Below are positions 1 to 5,519 of a stretch of DNA of 11,512 nt, piece after piece. The notes beneath the pieces were generated by a model, which searched no databases, was not told the origin of the DNA, and saw nothing but the letters and a program-made list of their open reading frames with translations. How positions within the stretch are numbered: the stretch's first letter is position 1; every line of letters starts with the position of its first letter. Origin of the DNA: Lachnospiraceae bacterium (GTDB lineage Bacteria > Bacillota > Clostridia > Lachnospirales > Lachnospiraceae); the NCBI GenBank assembly GCA_900763175.1, contig CAAFJI010000013.1, positions 1 to 11,512 of the forward strand. The letters are read 5' to 3'. A program made the translations under genes and the position numbers.

Positions 1-39
1 ATAGGAGATTCTGTAAGAGAGACGCAGAAGTCCCAGAGC

Positions 40-45
40 AGGAGG
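40..45 (+). promoter_or_regulatory. ribosome binding site of the Rrf2 gene
   Basis: A perfect AGGAGG lies 7 bases before the ATG at 53 and fixes that start. The promoter must lie at or before the window edge, because no convincing -35/-10 pair is visible in the 52 bases available. Confidence 0.8.
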
Positions 46-52
46 AATTGAA

Positions 53-487
53 ATGAGAATATCCACTAAGGGTAGATATGCAATAAAATTAATGCTTGAT
101 CTGGCAACCAATGACAACGGAGAGCCCATCAGGCTGAAGGATGTAGCACGCAGACAGGAGATTTCGGAGAAATATCTGGAACAGATTATTTCCGTATTAA
201 ATAAGGCTGGATATGTGAAGAGCGTCCGCGGACCTCAGGGTGGTTATTCCCTGCAGCGCAGACCGGAGGAGTATACAGTAGGCATGATCCTCAGACTGAC
301 AGAAGGCTGCCTGTCACCGGTAGACTGTGTCGCACCAGACGGAGGCGGCTGCGAGAAGGGCGACGCCTGTGTCACACGTATTCTCTGGAAAAAGATTGAC
401 GACGCCATCAATGAAGTAGTAGATAACATTACATTAGGAGATCTTCTTGACTGGCAGGCTGCAAGTGCGGATGATTATGTGATCTGA
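53..487 (+). CDS. Rrf2 family transcriptional regulator (IscR-like, four cysteines)
   Basis: This is a small DNA-binding regulator of the Rrf2 family, whose members sense Fe-S clusters, cysteine metabolites or nitric oxide. The 144 aa length is normal for the family. The start MRISTKGRYA and the winged-helix stretch around residues 25-70 (IRLKDVARRQEIS, then YLEQI, then VRGPQGGY) are the family hallmarks. The C-terminal half carries four cysteines at about residues 86, 92, 100 and 106 (EGC, VDC, GGC, DAC). The first two keep the six-residue spacing seen in Fe-S-binding IscR, so cluster binding is plausible but is an inference. Rrf2 genes in Clostridia often precede a cysteine desulfurase. Here no such gene follows: the next element is a terminator and then genes on the opposite strand. 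The gene is either monocistronic or the last in an operon entering from the left. The target genes cannot be told from this window. Confidence 0.93.
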   Translation: MRISTKGRYAIKLMLDLATNDNGEPIRLKDVARRQEISEKYLEQIISVLNKAGYVKSVRGPQGGYSLQRRPEEYTVGMILRLTEGCLSPVDCVAPDGGGCEKGDACVTRILWKKIDDAINEVVDNITLGDLLDWQAASADDYVI

Positions 488-535
488 AGTAACGATTTAG
501 AAGGCAGTATTGTATTCCGCAAGGTGTTTTTTGTT

Positions 536-561
536 GAAAGCATTTTCCAAACACGCTCTAG
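536..561. repeat. solo end of a dispersed inverted-repeat element
   Basis: Positions 536-551 read GAAAGCATTTTCCAAA, identical to the last 16 bases of the window (11497-11512). The following 552-561 read CACGCTCTAG, the reverse complement of CTAGAGCGTG at 11357-11366, which is the outer left end of the element there. This is therefore the right-hand terminus of the same repeat family. Upstream of about 530 I see no further match to the body of the element, so it looks like a remnant or a much shorter variant. Confidence 0.7.
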
Positions 562-601
562 AGCATATAATTGTGAAGGTGCAGAACCATTACAATATTA
601 A

Positions 602-644
602 AAGAGCATCACTTATTCAAGATAGAAGAATAGGTGATGCTTTT
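602..644. terminator. bidirectional intrinsic terminator between convergent genes
   Basis: The arms AGCATCACTTATTC (605-618) and GAATAGGTGATGCT (628-641) pair at 13 of 14 positions, with a 9-base loop. The hairpin is preceded by an A-run and followed by TTTT, so it can end transcripts from both sides: the Rrf2 gene (+) and the TIGR03943-type gene (-), which converge here. Confidence 0.8.
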
Positions 645-699
645 ATGATATTCGAAAGCATGTTTGAAAATCATTCCAGGATATTATCTTTAACCGATG

Positions 700-1577
700 C
701 TAATAGGGATAAATATACTGTTCCTCGGACGGCTCTGCCGCCGCTATATCCGTAACATTGATTTCCATACCTTTGTAATCATCATAATGATAGGTTCCGG
801 TAACATTAATCCATGCATCCTGGGTAAGTGCTTCAGCATCTTCCCAGATACATAAAGGTCCACAGTTTGCCAGATCTGCCACGCAGCAGCTCATTAACAA
901 ACGTGTAACCGCAAATTCATTTGCTTCCATATCTTCTTCACGGTGTATGGTTCCGTGAATATGAATTGTATATCCTTCATATTTTTTTGGATAATAGCTT
1001 AACTGAACCAGCCACTGATAAAATTCTGTATCTGAAATAGTTATGGTTTTGCTGACAGCATCCAGTCCGGACGGAATATCTTCATTTTTTGACACTGTCT
1101 GCATGCTGGAAGATGTATCTGTTGTTTGTTGCTGGCTGTATTCTGATCTGTAGTATCTGTGCTTGAAGTATCATGGGGAGTGGGGCTATTGATATTATTT
1201 TCTGTGCCTGAATTTCTTTCCCCCATTTCAGTACTATCTGGGAAAGTATTCTGAACACTTGCTGCCATATCAGTAATGGTGCTATCAGAAGTATTTAAAA
1301 CTGTATAGGGAAGTAACATGGCAATCATAGGAACAACCAGCACAAACAACCGGTTAAGCTGCGTCTGATATTGCGGTATAAACAACCTCCTGAAAGATGA
1401 AATTCCCCAGACAACCATTACGAGGACAGAAAAATATAAGTATTTTTTCATTCTGGGAGTCACAAAGAGTAAATATTTATCCGTAATGGCAAAGTAAAAA
1501 AGGACTCCGGCAAATAAGAAGCAGCATATCCCTTCAAGAAAGGCTTCTTTGTTGAAATAATTCAAGTTATGCTTCAT
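700..1577 (-). pseudogene. TIGR03943/DUF1980-type membrane protein, frameshifted
   Basis: This is the partner gene of the DUF318 permease. Such proteins have an N-terminal membrane part and a C-terminal domain and are usually encoded directly after the permease (compare B. subtilis YcgQ with YcgR). The N-terminal half (1577 down to about 1150) has membrane segments such as GICCFLFAGVLFYFAI and YLYFSVLVMVVWGISSF, then a Ser/Thr/Gln-rich linker. The C-terminal half (about 1104 to 700) carries the family signature FAVTRLLMSCCVADLANCGP and ends INVTDIAAAEPSEEQYIYPY. The halves lie in different frames. A one-base loss (or two-base gain) between about 1084 and 1150, in the linker or its A6 run (1085-1090 on the plus strand), would account for this. 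The start ATG overlaps the ancestral stop of the permease as ATGA, with ribosome site GGAGGTGA at 1594-1587. Without recoding, only a truncated 178-residue product is made. A sequencing error is possible, but neighbouring genes in this operon also carry lesions. Confidence 0.82.
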
Positions 1578-2496
1578 AAAGCGAAGTCACCTCCGATTAC
1601 GATACTCAAAAGAACTACCACTGCAAAACAAACCAGAATGGTTGTAACAGTCAGCCGTAAAATAAACTTCTTTTTGAAGTAGCTGTGCAGCATGATTACA
1701 TTTTTGATATCCATCATTGGTCAAAATACCAGAAAACCAAGGGCAGGAATAAAATTTGTGATTCCAGTAATACTTCTTGCAACTACAGCATCCGAAGAGG
1801 AGCAAAGAGAAAGAAGAAAAGCAAGGAGCATCATAACCAGCACTGAAACAGGCATCCATTTATTTCCTATAGTTCCCGCTTTTGTAAGATTTAGCATTTG
1901 AAAAACGGTAGAAATTCCAATACCTGCCAGCAGATATTTTGCAACTGTATAAAATTCGGTCCTTGCATGAATACAGAACTGCCAGAATTTCTCTTCACTT
2001 CCGCCAGAAGCATTCCCGGAGACATAACATCCATAGGTGCAGAAGCTTCCCATTTCCGTATCCACTTTAAAATAATTCTCCGGTTTTTTCATCACAAAAG
2101 AAATTCCAATTAGAAAAGAACAGATCATTCCTGTAATACAGCGGCAGAGAACTGCTTTTATACTTCCATTATAGGCATAATAAGTGGATAAAATTACCAC
2201 TGGATTGATTACAGGAGAAGCGGTCATGAAGCAAATTGCAGCTAGAAGAGGAACCCCCTTTTTAACCAGGCTTTTGAGAACCGGAATGGATGCACAGGCA
2301 CATACAGGAAGAAAAAATCCTGCCAAAATACCACATAACATAGCAGAAACCGTTTTCTTTGAAAAAATGCCGGATATCCATTTTTCTGACACATAAATCT
2401 GAATAGCAGAGGAGAGAAGAACCCCAAGGATCAGAAATGGGACTGACTGCAAAAACACTCCCATAAAGATGGTAAAGGCCTTTAAAAGTGGCACTC
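1574..2496 (-). pseudogene. DUF318-type permease, 5'-fused to znuA fragment and interrupted by TGA
   Basis: This is a multi-pass membrane permease of the DUF318/YcgR (ArsP-like) group, whose members act in metal or metalloid handling or are of unknown substrate. Visible family motifs are the N-terminal helix FLQSVPFLILGVLLSSAIQ, LPVCACASIPVLKSLVKKG, FMTASPVINPVVILSTYYAY, and LCSSSDAVVARSI near the end. After ALGFLVF there is a TGA (plus-strand 1721-1723). Translation then continues in the same frame with PMMDIKN and a final hydrophobic helix to TGA at 1574-1576. The family consensus at this place is FGPMMDIKN, so the TGA replaces a glycine codon, consistent with a single GGA-to-TGA change. 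The 5' end has no start of its own: the reading frame runs in from the znuA fragment. The ancestral stop overlaps the ATG of the next gene, so the two were translationally coupled. The product lacks its last helix and is probably inactive. Confidence 0.82.
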
Positions 2497-2805
2497 CATC
2501 CTCTGTCCAATGCTCCATACCGGCACCGTTATAAATAGATACATCTGCATCTTCCAGATTCTTAATATCTGCAGCAGCCGGTTCCCAGTCATGAGGCTCC
2601 GTTCCAGCCGGTACCATGCTGGTGACCTCTACCTTATCTCCGCCAACTTTCACGGCAAAGTCGTACATTGGGTAGAAGCTTGCCATTACCTTTAACTTCT
2701 GATCAGAAGAATCAGATGCATCATTTTCTGCTGCATATACAGCCGTTCCAAGAGAAAGAGCAGCAGCTGCTGTCAGTGCGGATACCATATAGAAACGCTT
2801 TTCAT
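2496..2805 (-). pseudogene. znuA-type zinc/manganese-binding lipoprotein-like gene, N-terminal fragment
   Basis: The translated stretch shows a signal peptide (VSALTAAAALSLGTAVYA), then the start of a cluster-9 metal-binding protein: KVMASFYPMYDFAVKVGGD, the metal-ligand motif PAGTEPHDWEPAAADIKN with its histidine near residue 72, and YNGAGMEHWTED. It then changes abruptly into the permease helix (PLLKAFTIFMG) at about 2496. The remaining two thirds of the protein, and any znuB or znuC genes, are absent. The natural start is the ATG at 2805-2803, six bases after GGAG. It now reads ATGAAAAGCG, one A short of ATGAAAAAGCG, which would give MKKRFYMVSAL, so this start is out of frame with the body. 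An in-frame ATG at 2788-2786 exists but has no clear ribosome site. The signal peptide has no lipobox cysteine. Confidence 0.8.
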
Positions 2806-2865
2806 AATAATCTCCATTCTGCACATACTCAGATGTGCGAAAAGCATATGTGATGTACGAAAAAA

Positions 2866-2880
2866 TGCAAACCATTTGCG
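2866..2880. promoter_or_regulatory. candidate Fur/Zur-type operator 1
   Basis: The palindrome GCAAACCATTTGC (2867-2879) is symmetric at five of six positions around 2873. It shares the form GCAAAnnATTTGC with the second site 58 bases away (centre to centre). It lies just downstream of the -10 box of the minus-strand promoter, near the expected transcription start, so a bound repressor would block initiation. Assignment to the adjacent Fur-family protein is inference. Confidence 0.6.
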
Positions 2881-2886
2881 CTTGAT

Positions 2887-2915
2887 AATATAGCATTGAG
2901 GGAACAGATTGTCAA
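2887..2915 (-). promoter_or_regulatory. sigma-A promoter of the znuA/permease remnant operon
   Basis: Read on the minus strand, TTGACA (2915-2910) is a perfect -35. It is followed after exactly 17 bases by TATATT (2892-2887), five of six to the -10 consensus. The initiation point would be near 2880, inside operator 1. It is a strong consensus promoter still intact upstream of damaged genes. Confidence 0.78.
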
Positions 2916-2919
2916 CAAT

Positions 2920-2942
2920 AAAATGCAAATAATTTGCTTTTT
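2920..2942. promoter_or_regulatory. candidate Fur/Zur-type operator 2
   Basis: GCAAATAATTTGC (2925-2937) is a perfect 6+1+6 palindrome, extended by A4/T4 flanks with one mismatched pair. It sits directly upstream of the minus-strand -35 box and about 27 bases before the -35 of the divergent Fur-family gene, so it could act on both promoters. The form resembles the AT-rich inverted repeats bound by Zur-like regulators. The binding protein is inferred from position. Confidence 0.65.
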
Positions 2943-2969
2943 TGAAACTGCGAAAATATTATAGGCTTA

Positions 2970-2998
2970 TTGACGGGAATTGTAAGGAAAGGTACAAT
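2970..2998 (+). promoter_or_regulatory. promoter of the Fur-family / YibE/F operon
   Basis: TTGACG (2970-2975), 17 bases, then TACAAT (2993-2998) match the sigma-A consensus at five of six positions each. The leader to the ATG at 3062 is about 55 bases and contains AAAGGAG at 3048-3054. The -10 box forms one arm of an inverted repeat ATTGTA-N8-TACAAT (2979-2998), a possible extra operator. Confidence 0.72.
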
Positions 2999-3061
2999 AA
3001 AAAAGAATTGTAAAAAGCGTTTATAAAATAACTATGTACAAGAAGAGAAAGGAGCTTCCTG

Positions 3062-3502
3062 ATGGCTGAGCGTAAATCTTATACAACAAAGACAAGACAG
3101 GTTATTTTAGAATATATGAAGCAGCAGAAGTCTGTCACTGTCAGTGTGGCAGATATTGAGGATTATTTGAAAGAAATCGGAATTAAAGCGAACACAACTA
3201 CTGTATACCGATATCTTGATAAACTGTGTTCAGAAAAGATTATCATTAAATATCCGGATTTGAACTCAGATAAGGCCGTATATCAGTTTTCCGGTGAAAA
3301 TCAACAATGTGCAGATCATCTTCATCTGAAATGTATCCGCTGTGGGAAGGTGATCCATCTGGACTGTGATTTTATGGAAGAATTTAAAGAACATTTATTT
3401 CAGGACCACGGTTTCCTGCTTCAGTGCAGTGGCGATATGCTGCATGGCTTATGCAGGGACTGCACAGAGCAGGAGAAAAATGCACAGGAAGGAGAAGCTT
3501 GA
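3062..3502 (+). CDS. Fur family metalloregulator, probably Zur-like
   Basis: This is a metal-responsive repressor of the Fur superfamily, 146 aa, normal length. Residues 1-75 form the winged helix, with the recognition segment NTTTVYRYLDKLCSEKIIIK at about 44-63. The C-terminal dimerisation and metal domain has HLHLKCIRCGKVIHLDC (about 86-102) and HGLCRDC (about 128-134). The pairs CxxC at 91/94 and 131/134 are those that hold the structural zinc in this family. H86, H88, H116, H128, C83 and C102 are further candidate ligands. AAAGGAG seven bases upstream supports the ATG. The Zur rather than Fur or PerR assignment is inferred: it is transcribed divergently from a znuA remnant, with two palindromes between them. 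The TTGA/ATG junction with the next gene indicates cotranscription with the YibE/F pair. It probably regulates itself and the divergent promoter. The gene looks intact, unlike the operon across the divide. Confidence 0.9.
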   Translation: MAERKSYTTKTRQVILEYMKQQKSVTVSVADIEDYLKEIGIKANTTTVYRYLDKLCSEKIIIKYPDLNSDKAVYQFSGENQQCADHLHLKCIRCGKVIHLDCDFMEEFKEHLFQDHGFLLQCSGDMLHGLCRDCTEQEKNAQEGEA

Positions 3503-3507
3503 ATATA

Positions 3508-4608
3508 ATGAAACTTTGCCTGTCTCATAAAAAAGCTCTTTTAGCCAGTGTTTATGTTATGTTTGTTTTGTTTACCTGCTTCAACGCCAGGTTTTACCAC
3601 ACACCTTTGGCAAAGATATGCTCGGTAACAGAGACGGAAACTATGAGCAGAAAAGGAACCAGGGATTCAGAAGAGCATTACTATACACAGAAAATGACAG
3701 TGCGTATTTTGAATGGAACGCATAAAGGAGAAGAAATTACTGTCTCCAATGAATATACTTCTTCCCAGGTTGATACACAGAAATACCACAAAGGTGATAC
3801 GGTTCTCTTAAGCGGCTCCAGTGAAAATCCCGGGAAAACTATCCGCTCCGTAAAACGTGACGTTTATTTGGCTTTACTGGCTGGTGGTCTGTTTGTCCTT
3901 CTGATCTGCATCACTGGAAAACAAGGCTTTTACACCATACTGTCACTGCTGTTGAATACTTTTATATTTGTGGCTGGATTTCGTGCGTTTCGGAATGGGG
4001 AAAATATTTTAAATATCTGTAATATGATTGCACTTCTTTTTTCTGTGACAACTTTAGTCTGCTTAAATGGCATCCATAGAAAGACATGGGCTTCTATTGT
4101 TTCTACTCTATGTGTTTTATTTTTGATTATGGCTTTATATGAATTTTCTATCCGTACTTTTGGGGACTTCGATTATTCCAACCTGGAATATCTTGGGAGT
4201 ATGGGTAATTCAGCAGATATTTTCTGGACAGATATTATGCTGACAGGGCTTGGTGCAATTATGGATGTAACTGTAACCATCAGTGCGGCAGCAGGTGAAA
4301 TTGTCCGAAAGAATCCAACCGTTTCTATGCGCAAATTGATACATTCAGGCCGTGAAGTAGGATATGACATTATGGGAACCATGATAAATGTGTTATTATT
4401 TGTTCTGGCAAGCGGCATGATTCCCATGTTTATCCTGAAAATGAATAACGAAATCAGCTTCATAACAATTGTGCGCTATCACATTCTTTATGATATCTGC
4501 CGCTTTTTGATCGAAAGCATCGGAATTGTACTGGCAATACCAGTATCTGTTCTGAGTGCATCTCTTATTATGAAAATACCTTCTCTGAAAAGGAGTGAAC
4601 AAAAATGA
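3508..4608 (+). CDS. YibE/F family membrane protein (larger, YibE-like)
   Basis: This is an integral membrane protein of the YibE/F family, function not established. From the ATG it has 366 residues: a membrane anchor (about 10-25, LLASVYVMFVLFTCF), an extracytoplasmic domain of about 90 residues, then roughly seven hydrophobic segments from about residue 119. The family core is GAIMDVTVTISAA (249-261) followed by SGREVGYDIMGTMIN (280-294). The same two motifs occur with the same 31-residue spacing in the next gene, so the two are paralogous partners. The start is uncertain: ATG 3508 is 13 bases after AAGGAG (3489-3494), while in-frame TTG 3499 overlaps the fur-family stop as TTGA and is only 4 bases away. 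A longer frame opening inside the regulator gene is rejected. The gene lies in the regulator's operon, suggesting a metal-linked membrane role, which is inference. Confidence 0.88.
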   Translation: MKLCLSHKKALLASVYVMFVLFTCFNARFYHTPLAKICSVTETETMSRKGTRDSEEHYYTQKMTVRILNGTHKGEEITVSNEYTSSQVDTQKYHKGDTVLLSGSSENPGKTIRSVKRDVYLALLAGGLFVLLICITGKQGFYTILSLLLNTFIFVAGFRAFRNGENILNICNMIALLFSVTTLVCLNGIHRKTWASIVSTLCVLFLIMALYEFSIRTFGDFDYSNLEYLGSMGNSADIFWTDIMLTGLGAIMDVTVTISAAAGEIVRKNPTVSMRKLIHSGREVGYDIMGTMINVLLFVLASGMIPMFILKMNNEISFITIVRYHILYDICRFLIESIGIVLAIPVSVLSASLIMKIPSLKRSEQK

Positions 4609-5369
4609 TTCTGTTTCTTGTATTGGTATTAATTTTTTTAATGATCCTAATTGGAGGAGAACGTGGAGCTGTTTCCGTTATGACACTGGCTGGTAATATT
4701 ATCATTCTGCTTTTTTCAATTATACTGATGGCTAATGGATTTCCACCATTGCTTCTTGTGGTGGCTGCCGGAGCCGGAGTCTGCTACAACTCTCTGTTTT
4801 ATCAGAATGGCAACAATCCAAAAACACGTGCGGCATTTGCGGCTACAGTTCTTGTAATGCTGCTCTTATTTATTCCACTATATGTCATTATATGGAGAAC
4901 TGGAAACTATGGACTGAATGAGCTTCAGATTTCGGAAGATGACTTTATGTATTATTACAGCACTGATGTTCATATTAATATGTTACACGTTGGTATTTTT
5001 GTGATGGGATTCAGTACTCTTGGAGCCGTTATTGACACCGCATTGTCCGTAACCTCATCTGTCTATGAGGTGTGGATCCATAAAAAAAGTCTGACAGCGA
5101 GGGAACTCACAGCTTCCGGTTACCAGGTAGGAAAAGAAATTATAGGTACTACCGTAAACACATTGCTTTTTACCTATCTTGGAGGAGCAATTCTGCTATT
5201 TTCCTATGTTCAGACACAGCAATACCCTCTGGAAATCATTCTTAATTCTAAATTCCTTTTTCAAGATATGGCAATCATGTTATTGTGCGCAATTTCCTGT
5301 CTGATTGCGGTTCCGGTGTCGATTAAGTGTATTATTTGGCAGATACAATTGATAATGTCTGCTTCATAA
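4605..5369 (+). CDS. YibE/F family membrane protein (smaller, YibF-like)
   Basis: This is the second YibE/F-family protein, 254 residues, without the large extracytoplasmic domain of its neighbour. It begins directly with hydrophobic helices (ILFLVLVLIFLMILIGG, then NIIILLFSIILMANG), has at least six membrane segments, and carries the core motifs GAVIDTALSVTSS (140-152) and SGYQVGKEIIGTTVN (171-185). It is translationally coupled to the upstream gene by an ATGA overlap, with AAAAGGAG (4588-4595) nine bases before the ATG. The tight coupling of a large and a small paralogue suggests a hetero-oligomer. Substrate and activity are unknown, and a transport role linked to the Fur/Zur-like regulator is only inferred. 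I see no clear terminator after it before the opp promoter. Confidence 0.87.
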   Translation: MILFLVLVLIFLMILIGGERGAVSVMTLAGNIIILLFSIILMANGFPPLLLVVAAGAGVCYNSLFYQNGNNPKTRAAFAATVLVMLLLFIPLYVIIWRTGNYGLNELQISEDDFMYYYSTDVHINMLHVGIFVMGFSTLGAVIDTALSVTSSVYEVWIHKKSLTARELTASGYQVGKEIIGTTVNTLLFTYLGGAILLFSYVQTQQYPLEIILNSKFLFQDMAIMLLCAISCLIAVPVSIKCIIWQIQLIMSAS

Positions 5370-5422
5370 ATACATATGCCGCTCTTGCACAGAAAAAAGT
5401 TCACAATTTAGACAAAAAGTTC

Positions 5423-5451
5423 TTTACTTTACAACGTTGATGTGTTATTAT
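5423..5451 (+). promoter_or_regulatory. promoter of the opp operon
   Basis: TTTACT (5423-5428), 17 bases, then TATTAT (5446-5451) give four of six and five of six matches to the sigma-A consensus. The expected start near 5458 leaves a leader of about 60 bases to the oppA start. No operator was recognised. Confidence 0.6.
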
Positions 5452-5505
5452 ACGAAAAGCAGATGATAGACGGGTAACATAAAGTCTTGAATCTATTTCG
5501 AGAAG

Positions 5506-5511
5506 AGGAGG
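5506..5511 (+). promoter_or_regulatory. ribosome binding site deciding the oppA start
   Basis: A perfect AGGAGG lies 8 bases before ATG 5520 but only 2 bases before the in-frame ATG 5514. ATG 5520 is therefore the better start and gives a clean signal peptide (MKKSKAVISLLTAS). Confidence 0.75.
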
Positions 5512-5519
5512 AAATGATT

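Noticed and set aside
510..755. Open frame of 81 codons after the Rrf2 gene
   Set aside because: It runs through the repeat end and the terminator hairpin, lacks a ribosome site, and has no protein-like features.
1721..1723. TGA as selenocysteine or as a recoded glycine codon
   Set aside because: The position is a glycine in the family, not a redox cysteine, and no selenocysteine element was seen downstream. Several other genes here end in TGA, so code 25-like recoding does not fit.
1587..1859. Separate 90-codon minus-strand frame covering the permease 3' end
   Set aside because: It is out of phase with the permease. The frame that continues after the TGA gives PMMDIKN and a hydrophobic helix, which matches the family, so this frame is a shadow.
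3424..3507. Long 5' extension of the first YibE/F gene starting inside the regulator gene
   Set aside because: The extra residues (MQWRYAAWLMQG and on) are the Fur-family coding sequence read in another frame. The natural start is at 3508, or at TTG 3499.
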